Assembly (NCBI GenBank): GCA_002350065.1
Contig: DEDQ01000050.1
Location: 25,370 to 50,325, forward strand
Reading direction: 5' to 3'
From: Ruminococcus flavefaciens
Lineage (GTDB): Bacteria > Bacillota > Clostridia > Oscillospirales > Ruminococcaceae
Length of the DNA: 24,956 nt
Below the pieces are notes generated by a model. It saw only the letters and a program-made list of their open reading frames with translations, was not told the origin of the DNA and ran no database searches. This document shows positions 1 through 5,944 of the stretch, one piece after another (position 1 is the stretch's first letter; each line of letters opens with the position of its first letter). Position numbers and translations under genes: made by a program.

Positions 1-261
1 TACGGCGGAAGGCTCTGCGTCTGCAACCGACCGGAGCGCCTGAGCGACGTTATATACGCGATGAAGTCGCACGATATCGAGCCGAAACGTCTGCGCATGG
101 TGTCTAAAAGTCCGGAGGACGCGCCGTGGCTCTTCCTGATAGAGGGCAAAAAGGGCTCGAAGCCGTTCATGAAGATAGAGCCGCAGCTCTACATTCGCAG
201 CGGCGACGGCTTCACCGACGAACTCAAACGGATATACGCGACCGGAAAGGAGCAGAAATGA
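1..261 (+). CDS. tRNA1(Val) adenine-N6-methyltransferase-like protein, C-terminal fragment
   Basis: The window opens inside this gene. The frame is open from base 1 and ends at TGA 259-261, leaving 86 residues. The visible part resembles the C-terminal end of YfiC/TrmN6-type SAM-dependent methyltransferases: an NRPERLSD segment, then EPKRLRMV, then a LFLIEGKKG strand, and an ending with LYI, DGFTDE and RIY. In that family the enzyme methylates A37 of tRNA1(Val). The catalytic NPPY motif and the SAM-binding loop would lie upstream and cannot be checked here. Its stop overlaps the start of rsmI in an ATGA junction, so the two are translationally coupled, which fits two RNA methyltransferases expressed together. 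The general class is fairly secure; the exact substrate is by family only. Confidence 0.75.
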   Translation, partial: YGGRLCVCNRPERLSDVIYAMKSHDIEPKRLRMVSKSPEDAPWLFLIEGKKGSKPFMKIEPQLYIRSGDGFTDELKRIYATGKEQK

Positions 262-1079
262 GCGGAACACTTTATATAATAGGAACGCCTATCGGCAACA
301 TGGAGGACATAACTCTCCGTCAGCTCCGTATGCTCGAGGAGGTCGATTTCATCTGCGCAGAGGATACGAGAGTGACCTTGAAGCTGCTGAACCGCTACGA
401 GATAAAAAACGAGCTTGTCAGCTTCCACGAGCACAGCTCCCGCGCGGAGGCGCAGCACATCATCGACCGTCTGCTCTCGGGACAGAGCTGCGGAGTTGTC
501 ACAGATGCGGGAATGCCGTGCATTTCCGACCCCGGCGAGGTACTTGTAAAGCTCGCATACGAAAACGGAGTTGACGTCAGAGCCGTACCCGGACCGGCGG
601 CGGTCACGACTGCGGCGGCGCTGTCGGGACTTCATGTGGGACGCTTCACCTTTGAGGGATTTCTGCCTGTCGGCAAGAAGGAACGCTCCGAGCGCCTTGA
701 CCTTATCCGCAGCGAGACCGGCGTCATGATATTTTACGAAGCACCGCACAAGCTCCGCGCAACGCTTTCCGACCTTGCAGAAGCCTTCGGAGGCGACAGG
801 AGGATATCTCTCTGCCGCGAGATAACGAAGCTCCACGAGGAGACCCTGCGCATGACGATAGCCGAAGCTCAGGCATATTACAGTGAAAACGAGCCCCGCG
901 GCGAGTACGTTCTCGTAGTTGAGGGCATGAGCACCGAAGCGGAGCAGCTCACGCTTGAAGAGGCGCTTGCACAGGTGAAGAAGCTGATAGACATGGGTGA
1001 AAAGCCTACGGACGCCTGCAAGGCTGTTGCAAAGGAGACCGGCTTCAAAAAGGGAGAGCTCTACTCGGCACTGCAATAG
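258..1079 (+). CDS. rsmI: 16S rRNA (cytidine(1402)-2'-O)-methyltransferase RsmI
   Basis: Predicted 273 residues, the normal length for RsmI, which methylates the ribose of C1402 in the decoding centre of 16S rRNA using SAM. The tetrapyrrole-methylase fold is recognisable from GTPIGN (residues 9-14), AEDTR (34-38), TDAGMPCISDPG (82-93) and VPGPAA (110-115). The C-terminal RsmI extension is present (a segment ending GFKKGELYSAL). The start is ATG 258-260, overlapping the stop of the upstream methyltransferase gene; the open frame extends to 126 but that part lies inside the neighbour. AAGGAG at 246-251 gives a ribosome binding site. No convincing terminator follows; the T-rich 1090-1110 stretch lacks a real stem. 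Confidence 0.97.
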   Translation: MSGTLYIIGTPIGNMEDITLRQLRMLEEVDFICAEDTRVTLKLLNRYEIKNELVSFHEHSSRAEAQHIIDRLLSGQSCGVVTDAGMPCISDPGEVLVKLAYENGVDVRAVPGPAAVTTAAALSGLHVGRFTFEGFLPVGKKERSERLDLIRSETGVMIFYEAPHKLRATLSDLAEAFGGDRRISLCREITKLHEETLRMTIAEAQAYYSENEPRGEYVLVVEGMSTEAEQLTLEEALAQVKKLIDMGEKPTDACKAVAKETGFKKGELYSALQ

Positions 1080-1151
1080 TGAAAATACGCCGATTTTTCG
1101 CGGATTTTTGATATATTCCAAAAAATGTTATGAAAATATGAACAAAAACAC

Positions 1152-1180
1152 TTGAAATTTGTCGTGAGATATGATATAAT
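1152..1180 (+). promoter_or_regulatory. sigma-A-type promoter for the PHP-domain operon
   Basis: TTGAAA at 1152-1157 and a perfect TATAAT at 1175-1180 are separated by 17 bases. The predicted start near 1187 gives a 5' leader of about 100 nt before the PHP gene. That leader holds a perfect 16-bp AT palindrome (1220-1235) and a 6-bp GC stem (1246-1251 with 1264-1269) just before the ribosome binding site. Function is inferred from motif match only. Confidence 0.75.
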
Positions 1181-1219
1181 ATTATCGCTGCATTGACTTC
1201 TTGTTGGTTATTTTGTGAC

Positions 1220-1235
1220 ATATTATATATAATAT
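1220..1235. repeat. perfect 16-bp AT-only palindrome in the PHP gene leader
   Basis: ATATTATATATAATAT is identical to its reverse complement. It lies about 35 bases downstream of the predicted transcription start and 55 bases before the PHP start codon. It could be an operator or simply low-complexity AT sequence. Two copies of CTGCCGCG (1244-1251 and 1260-1267) follow it. Confidence 0.4.
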
Positions 1236-1290
1236 ATATCATGCTGCCGCGAAGCATTTCTGCCGCGGCTTTGAAAAGAGGTTGTATCAA

Positions 1291-2127
1291 ATGATCTGCG
1301 ATCTGCATTGTCATACCAAGCTTTCCGACGGTTCGCTCGGTATAGAAGACATTATAGCTCAGGCAAAACGAACAGGCATAGACTGTCTCTCGATAACTGA
1401 CCACGACACAATGGCTTCATTTTCAAGAGCCGATGTTATCGGTCAGCGTGAGGGCGTGAAGATACTTCACGGAGTCGAGCTCTCGGCATGGGATAAGGAG
1501 AGAAACAGCAAGGTGCATATCCTTTGCTACGCGCCTCAGAAGCCCGACCGCCTTGAGGGACTTTGTCTCAAATCGTGCGAGATAAGAAAAGCCTGCTCGA
1601 AGGAAATGATAGAAAAGGTCATGGAGAAGTTCCCCATAACTCTTGAAAGCATCTTAAAGCACACAACGGCTTCAAAGAGCATTTTCAAGCAGCACATCAT
1701 GCGCGCTCTCATCGACTACGGCTATGCCCTTGAATTTTACGGTGAGCTCGACAGCGAGCTCTTCAATCCGCAGAAGGGAAGCTGCTACGTTGAGCGTGAA
1801 TATCCTGATGTAAACTTTGTCATAGACCTTATACATACAGCACGCGGAGTAGCTGTAATGGCACACCCTGCGCAGTACGACAACATCGAGCTTCTTGAAG
1901 AGCTTGCAAAGAAGGGCAAGATAGACGGAGTTGAGATAGGACATCATTCTGCTGACGAGGCATACCGCAAGCAGCTCAGCGACATTGCTGACAAATACGA
2001 CCTCATCAGAACAGGCGGTTCGGATTTCCACGGACTTTACAACAGCGTGCCTACTCATCTCGGAAGCGAGACTACAACGCAGGAAAATCTCGACAGGATA
2101 ATCAAGCTCGCAACAAAGAAAGACTGA
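1291..2127 (+). CDS. PHP-domain metal-dependent phosphoesterase (TrpH/YciV-like)
   Basis: Predicted 278 residues. The metal-binding motifs of the polymerase-and-histidinol-phosphatase superfamily are all present: DLHCHTKLSDG at residues 4-14, ITDHDT near 35-40, HGVELS near 60-65, a central AHPAQY and a C-terminal GGSDFHG. Stand-alone proteins of this type (TrpH/RNase AM group) hydrolyse 3',5'-nucleoside bisphosphates or the 5' ends of short RNAs; which activity applies cannot be told from sequence. I choose ATG 1291 over the in-frame TTG 1282 because AAAAGAGG (1274-1281) is nine bases before the ATG but touches the TTG. The protein is cytoplasmic. Its stop is immediately followed by the start codon of the next gene, so it heads an operon driven from 1152-1180. 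Confidence 0.9.
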   Translation: MICDLHCHTKLSDGSLGIEDIIAQAKRTGIDCLSITDHDTMASFSRADVIGQREGVKILHGVELSAWDKERNSKVHILCYAPQKPDRLEGLCLKSCEIRKACSKEMIEKVMEKFPITLESILKHTTASKSIFKQHIMRALIDYGYALEFYGELDSELFNPQKGSCYVEREYPDVNFVIDLIHTARGVAVMAHPAQYDNIELLEELAKKGKIDGVEIGHHSADEAYRKQLSDIADKYDLIRTGGSDFHGLYNSVPTHLGSETTTQENLDRIIKLATKKD

Positions 2128-2904
2128 ATGGATACATTGTTAAAGACAGGAATGAGAGTTATACCGGCTCTCATTTCTTTTATCATGCTGATACTTTTTC
2201 TCCTGCCGATGACGGCAGGCATCATCAACCTCGGAAACTGCGTGGGAGCGCTGACATCGGCAGCCCTTACGGCTGTTTTCCTCTTCTGGGACAGGTTCAC
2301 GGGCGTTGTTTCACATATGTGGGAGCGTCCTGCCGGCAAGGTCATAATAAGTGCATTTTCAGCGGCGGCAGTCGTGTTCACGCTCGTTGCGGTTACAGTG
2401 AGCTTCTTCATGCTCAGGGAGATGAACGACCGCCCGCGGGATACCGATACGACAGTTGTAGTGCTCGGCTGCAAGGTAAAAAACGGAGCTCCGAGCCTCA
2501 TGCTCGGCAGGAGGCTCAACGCCGCATTCGAGTATCTTTCCGCAGAGCCGGACGTGAAGGTGATAGTCTCAGGCGGCAAGGGCGATGACGAAAGCATCAG
2601 CGAGGCTCAGTGCATGAGGGATTACCTCGTGGACAGGGGGATATCTCCGGAGCGCATATATATGGAGGACAAGTCCACGGACACCGATGAGAACCTCCGT
2701 TTTTCGCAGGATATCATCAGGCGCGAGGGGCTGCCAGAGCACATAACGATAGTGACCGACGGCTTTCACCAGCTCCGCTCCGACATGAAAGCGGAGGCGC
2801 TGGGCATGAAGGCGTACAATATATCCGCTCACACTCCGCTGTGGCTCGTACCGACGTATTGGGTCAGGGAGTGGTTTGGCATAGTATACTATATAATAAG
2901 GTAG
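2128..2904 (+). CDS. YdcF/DUF218-family membrane protein
   Basis: Predicted 258 residues. The first 100 or so form three hydrophobic membrane segments, followed by a DUF218 domain with VVLGCKVKNG, SLMLGRRLNAA, VIVSGGKG, the ERIYMEDKSTDT stretch and IVTDGFHQLRS. That order is typical of YdcF/SanA/ElyC-like proteins, which are linked to cell-envelope functions but whose biochemical reaction is poorly defined. The ATG directly abuts the PHP stop (TGA 2125-2127), and only a weak purine stretch precedes it, so translation probably depends on coupling. Other assignments are unlikely given the motif set; the substrate is unknown. Confidence 0.88.
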   Translation: MDTLLKTGMRVIPALISFIMLILFLLPMTAGIINLGNCVGALTSAALTAVFLFWDRFTGVVSHMWERPAGKVIISAFSAAAVVFTLVAVTVSFFMLREMNDRPRDTDTTVVVLGCKVKNGAPSLMLGRRLNAAFEYLSAEPDVKVIVSGGKGDDESISEAQCMRDYLVDRGISPERIYMEDKSTDTDENLRFSQDIIRREGLPEHITIVTDGFHQLRSDMKAEALGMKAYNISAHTPLWLVPTYWVREWFGIVYYIIR

Positions 2905-2911
2905 GAACAGT

Positions 2912-3151
2912 ATGAAATACATTTTGCAGAGAAAAAACGACGGACTGTATATCGTTTCGGCGGAGCTGAGCGTTGAACACAAGGCATTTGCGCGCAGATT
3001 CAATTCTGAGAGACAAGCTAAGAACTATATGTACAGATGCGGTCTGAAGAGCCGTCACGTCAACATCTGCACAATTGAAAACGGCGCACCATATACGGCT
3101 GACCGGAATAAGATAATAGCCTTATACCGCAAAGCGGAGAAGCTTGGCTGA
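2912..3151 (+). CDS. small hypothetical protein, 79 residues
   Basis: I do not recognise this protein. It is 79 residues and basic, with no signal peptide or membrane segment. It begins MKYILQRK, has an aromatic, positively charged middle (NYMYRCGLKSRH) and two cysteines. A good ribosome binding site (AGGTAGGAA around 2900-2908) precedes ATG 2912, and the spacing from the YdcF gene is only seven bases. The next gene starts one base after its stop. The tight packing and good initiation site argue that it is real. The predicted fold looks like a small alpha/beta protein, but I see no motif that suggests a function. Confidence 0.7.
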   Translation: MKYILQRKNDGLYIVSAELSVEHKAFARRFNSERQAKNYMYRCGLKSRHVNICTIENGAPYTADRNKIIALYRKAEKLG

Positions 3152-3152
3152 T

Positions 3153-5444
3153 ATGGGGAAGATATTCAACAGGATAGTGACCGCGGCGCTGACAGCCGCT
3201 CTGCTGAACACATTTCCGCTCGCGTCGTATGCGGAGGAGCCGCAGCCGGAGCAGTTTCCTGCACGGTTTGATATGCGCGAGCTGTATCCGGTCACACCGG
3301 TAAAGGATCAGGGCGCATACGGCACCTGCTGGGCACATTCCGCGATAGCGAGCGCCGAGAGCAGCATTGCCCGGGCGGTGCCGCAGGTCGACCTCTCGGA
3401 GTTCCACACGGCGTATTACACCTATTACGGCGACGATCAGATAAAGCATTCGGCAGATGATACCACTTCGATCCTGAAGCTTGGAGGCACTGCCGCGACA
3501 GTCACATCGCTGTGGGCGCAGTGGATAGGTCCTGCTCGTGAGGAAATGCTCACATACGGCGACACAGCCTTTTTCGACGACAAGGAAGCGGTCGGGGAGC
3601 TCCGCGGCGAGCATTCGTACACGCTGAAAAACGCGTATATGTTCGACTACAACAAAGAGCGCACCGACGAGGCTGAGGTGAATTCGCGCATAAAGAGCTT
3701 CGTCAGCCGCGGACTTGCAGTTGACGTGGCGTATTATTCCGATTCGACGAAATGCTACGACCATACGCTCTGCTCGACCAACAGCCGGAAGAAGCCGCGG
3801 TTTGCGAATCATTCAGTGGCTATAATCGGCTGGGACGACAGCTATCCGGCGGAAAATTTCAAGATACCTGCCGAAAAAGACGGAGCATGGCTCGTGAAGA
3901 ACAGCTGGGGCGAGCACTACGGCGACAATGGCTATATATGGATATCCTACGAGGACAGGTCACTTTCTGACTTTGCCGTATACGAGCTTGAAAGCTGTGA
4001 TGAATACAAGTATAATTTCCACCATGACAGCTACGTACCGATACAGTCGCTCTCGGCTTATGACGACCCTGAGCAGCTTGGACCCTCGTACATGGCGAAC
4101 ATTTTCACAGCAGACAAGCCGGTTCGCATAGATTCGATAGGCACATACATCTGCGCGCCTGATACAGAGTATGAGATAACGGTATACACGGGCATCACCG
4201 ACGAGACAGACCCCACATCGGGAACTCCCTCAGCCGTTACGCGCGGAGAGGGGACTCTCACCGGCTACGTTACTCTCGACCTCGACGAGCCTGTTTTTGC
4301 AGGTCAGAAAGGCAGCGAGAAGTTCTCGGCAGTCGTAAAGCTGACGAATAAGACCTCGCCGTTTGTTATCCCGATAGAGAGCTGTCTGCGCGTGACAGAT
4401 GATTCGACCGGCAAGATGACCGACCTCGGAAGCTACACTACGACCGAGGGAATAACGTCGCATACGGGCAAAAACGAGAGCTTTTTCAGTGCCGACGGCA
4501 AAACGTGGGAGGATACCTCCTCGACCGTCTACGACTACACTTATGACGACGAGCAGGAGCTTCTCGCACAGCTTGAGTACGACCTGTACGACGGCTTAGA
4601 GCCGGAAGAGACCGAAGAGCTCCAGAAAGCGGGAAAAACACTTGAAAAGTTCCGTAATATGTTCGATACCGGAAGCGTGTCGATGATAATTGGAAACATT
4701 TCCCTCAAGGCGTTTGCAAACGACCCGAACACTCCCGCATTCTCGCACATCGCAGGAGCAGTTCCCGCCGGCGAGAGCGTCTCACTCTCCTTGAAGGAGG
4801 GTGGGGAGGTCTATTTCAGCACCTCTCCTGAGGGAAATTTCGAGAAATACACAGCTCCGATAGAGATACCGGAGCTGACAACGATATACGCATCAGCCTT
4901 TCCGGACGGCAGAAATGCTGTCAGCAGGAGGTATTACCCCGAGAGTGCGGCGCTTTCTGCGCTGTCGTACTACATATACAGCGGCGGAAAAAGGGGAAAA
5001 ATGCAGAAATGCACATTTGACTCCGCCGAGCCACATATTATTATAGAAGCGGACGAGGACGCTGACAGCATATGCTTTCTCCCGAAGAGTACGGCATCAG
5101 TCGGATTCGGAGACAAGACGTATTCTCCGAACAGCTCTGTAAATGCGGAGATAAAAGCCGGCAGGCACGACGAGGTCATGAAGCTCAGCCGCAAGGGAGT
5201 CCCTGACGGAAATGTGCTCATTACGGTCATAAAGTGCGCTATCGGCGATGCTGACGGCAACGGAGCAGTCGATGCGAGGGACGCAAGCGCTGTCCTTGCG
5301 CATTATTCAGCGCTGTCAGTCGGCGAGAGCGGCGATATACCGCCAGAGATGCAGAAGTATGCAGACTTTGACGGCAGCGGCTATATAGACTCAAAGGACG
5401 CGAGCTTCATACTTGCACACTATGCAGAGCTGTCAACGAGCTGA
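3153..5444 (+). CDS. secreted papain-like (C1A) cysteine protease with C-terminal dockerin
   Basis: Predicted 763 residues from ATG 3153; an in-frame TTG at 3144 is possible but less likely. Residues 1-28 form a signal peptide ending ASYA. The catalytic domain has the oxyanion Gln in VKDQG (53), Cys59 in GTCWAHS, His220 in NHSVAIIGW and Asn250 in VKNSWG. It is followed by a lectin-like beta domain (about 285-410), a spacer, and a short chitobiase-C-like module (about 535-600). The last 70 residues are a type I dockerin with two calcium loops (DADGNGAVDARD at 699-710 and DFDGSGYIDSKD at 738-749). Dockerins bind cohesins, so the enzyme is predicted to be extracellular and scaffold-attached. It likely degrades or processes proteins outside the cell. 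It is last in the operon; no clear terminator follows. Confidence 0.95.
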   Translation: MGKIFNRIVTAALTAALLNTFPLASYAEEPQPEQFPARFDMRELYPVTPVKDQGAYGTCWAHSAIASAESSIARAVPQVDLSEFHTAYYTYYGDDQIKHSADDTTSILKLGGTAATVTSLWAQWIGPAREEMLTYGDTAFFDDKEAVGELRGEHSYTLKNAYMFDYNKERTDEAEVNSRIKSFVSRGLAVDVAYYSDSTKCYDHTLCSTNSRKKPRFANHSVAIIGWDDSYPAENFKIPAEKDGAWLVKNSWGEHYGDNGYIWISYEDRSLSDFAVYELESCDEYKYNFHHDSYVPIQSLSAYDDPEQLGPSYMANIFTADKPVRIDSIGTYICAPDTEYEITVYTGITDETDPTSGTPSAVTRGEGTLTGYVTLDLDEPVFAGQKGSEKFSAVVKLTNKTSPFVIPIESCLRVTDDSTGKMTDLGSYTTTEGITSHTGKNESFFSADGKTWEDTSSTVYDYTYDDEQELLAQLEYDLYDGLEPEETEELQKAGKTLEKFRNMFDTGSVSMIIGNISLKAFANDPNTPAFSHIAGAVPAGESVSLSLKEGGEVYFSTSPEGNFEKYTAPIEIPELTTIYASAFPDGRNAVSRRYYPESAALSALSYYIYSGGKRGKMQKCTFDSAEPHIIIEADEDADSICFLPKSTASVGFGDKTYSPNSSVNAEIKAGRHDEVMKLSRKGVPDGNVLITVIKCAIGDADGNGAVDARDASAVLAHYSALSVGESGDIPPEMQKYADFDGSGYIDSKDASFILAHYAELSTS

Positions 5445-5552
5445 GACATCGGACGTTGATAGAAATGTAAAATGTAACAAAATGTATAATATTGGTAGAA
5501 TTGAGCAAATAGTATAAAAGAAAAAAGCACGATATTATGAATAAACCCAAAA

Positions 5553-5569
5553 AATTCGGTTACCGAATT
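5553..5569. promoter_or_regulatory. perfect 17-bp palindrome, candidate operator
   Basis: AATTCGGT and ACCGAATT are 8-base arms around a central T. The element lies about 105 bases upstream of the -35 hexamer at 5674. The T-rich stretch after it is interrupted and the loop would be a single base, so it is not a terminator. A DNA-binding site for a dimeric regulator is the simplest reading; no regulator gene is in the window. Confidence 0.55.
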
Positions 5570-5612
5570 GTAACTTTTTGATTTTGGCACGTTTAATTAT
5601 GTTAAAGTTAAC

Positions 5613-5648
5613 AATGTACAGGTGTTGAAAATGTACAAGATGTTCAAA
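5613..5648. repeat. tandem imperfect 17-bp repeats upstream of the importer promoter
   Basis: AATGTACA occurs at 5613-5620 and again at 5630-5637, each followed by a TGTT-AAA-like tail (GGTGTTGAAA and AGATGTTCAAA), so the unit repeats with a period of 17 bases. The second copy ends about 25 bases before the -35 hexamer. The arrangement is what a regulator binding two adjacent sites would use. A weaker promoter-like pair, TTGAAA 5625-5630 and TAATAT 5649-5654 (18-base spacer), overlaps it. Confidence 0.45.
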
Positions 5649-5673
5649 TAATATTAAAGAACGCTACAAATCA

Positions 5674-5702
5674 TTGACTTTGACAGAAAAATACGGTATA
5701 TT
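5674..5702 (+). promoter_or_regulatory. sigma-A-type promoter for the structured leader and ABC importer
   Basis: TTGACT at 5674-5679 and TATATT at 5697-5702 are separated by 17 bases. A consensus TTGACA also sits at 5680-5685 and could pair with TATATA at 5704-5709 at an 18-base spacing. Either choice starts transcription around 5709-5716, exactly at the beginning of the folded RNA region. That coincidence supports both the promoter and the leader RNA. Confidence 0.75.
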
Positions 5703-5709
5703 TTATATA

Positions 5710-5885
5710 CGAAAGGAACACCAGCAGGTTCACCAAATGTGAGCGGTGTTCTTCGGCAATGATTACAAAGGCATACGCCTTGAGTAATAAGTCCATACGG
5801 ACAAACCGGCAGCCGAGTAAATAAACTCAGCAGGGACGAGGACATTCGCCGTGTAATGAGCGGATAGAAAGGACCGCCGGCAAAA
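5710..5885 (+). ncRNA. structured RNA element, unidentified leader or small RNA
   Basis: About 170 nt with dense complementarity. GAACACC 5716-5722 pairs with GGTGTTC 5745-5751, and inside it GTTCAC 5728-5733 pairs with GTGAGC 5739-5744, leaving a one-sided AGCAG bulge. TCGGC 5753-5757 can pair with GCCGA 5812-5816 and encloses two hairpins with the same AUAC loop: ATTAC/GTAAT plus AAGGC/GCCTT (5762-5788) and GTCC/GGAC (5791-5802). CCGGC 5806-5810 can pair with GCCGG 5876-5880, enclosing GCGG/CCGC (5860-5877) or crossing the earlier stem as a pseudoknot. It begins at the predicted transcription start. There is no T-run terminator after it, so it is a 5' leader or is processed. It does not match the glmS, T-box, c-di-GMP or cobalamin signatures I know. 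The raiA/OrnA family is one to test, but I cannot confirm it. Confidence 0.6.
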
Positions 5886-5897
5886 AAATCTCTACAC

Positions 5898-5922
5898 ATA
5901 TTATATTGAAGAAATATAATAT
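5898..5922 (+). promoter_or_regulatory. AU-only hairpin just before the binding-protein ribosome binding site
   Basis: ATATTATATT (5898-5907) and AATATAATAT (5913-5922) are perfect 10-base complements around a GAAGA loop. The hairpin ends six bases before AAGGAGG (5929-5935). It could shield or expose the initiation region or affect mRNA stability; this is inferred from position. Confidence 0.5.
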
Positions 5923-5944
5923 AAATTTAAGGAGGAAAATTCTA

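Larger units (their letters stand above)
5445..5944 (+). other. 500-base gene-free regulatory region before the ABC importer
   Basis: No credible coding frame with a ribosome binding site lies here. The 5' half (5445-5670) is AT-rich, with three copies of AATGTA at 5464, 5471 and 5481, a perfect palindrome at 5553-5569 and tandem repeats at 5613-5648. The 3' half holds a strong promoter (5674-5702), a compact structured RNA (about 5716-5881) and an AT hairpin (5898-5922) just before the AAGGAGG of the binding-protein gene. The length and layering suggest tight control of a very highly expressed gene. Confidence 0.8.

Noticed and set aside
1082..1112. Possible terminator after rsmI (CGCCGATTTTT and CGCGGATTTTT)
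   Set aside because: Only three base pairs can form; the two blocks are near direct repeats rather than inverted ones.
189..1121. Long open frame on the minus strand opposite rsmI (310 codons)
   Set aside because: It lies opposite a gene with a full set of family motifs, has no ribosome binding site and its translation resembles no protein. Other minus-strand frames in the window are rejected for the same reason.
1193..1233. Second promoter TTGACT (1193) with TATTAT or TATAAT downstream
   Set aside because: The spacers are 22 bases or more, too long for a sigma-A promoter; the pair at 1152-1180 is far better.
2055..2597. 180-codon minus-strand open frame opposite the YdcF gene
   Set aside because: It is low-complexity, Ser/Thr-rich antisense of a recognisable membrane protein, with no initiation site.
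5631..5651. A six-codon frame starting at an ATG in the second 17-bp repeat
   Set aside because: It lies upstream of the main promoter, is very short and has no ribosome binding site.
5680..5709. Alternative promoter TTGACA (5680) with TATATA (5704)
   Set aside because: It is possible, but TTGACT-17-TATATT is better spaced; both give nearly the same start so I list only one.
5759..5824. A 21-codon open frame beginning MITKAYALSNKS inside the structured RNA
   Set aside because: There is no ribosome binding site in front of it and its bases are the ones forming the AUAC-loop hairpins, so it is probably a by-product of a conserved RNA. It should be kept in mind as a possible leader peptide.
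5831..5881. Resemblance to the glmS ribozyme (GACGAGG) and to the T-box motif (GGACCGC)
   Set aside because: The conserved glmS cleavage region GCGCC and the TTATCGAG core are missing, the downstream gene is not glmS, and the T-box TGG-containing consensus is absent.
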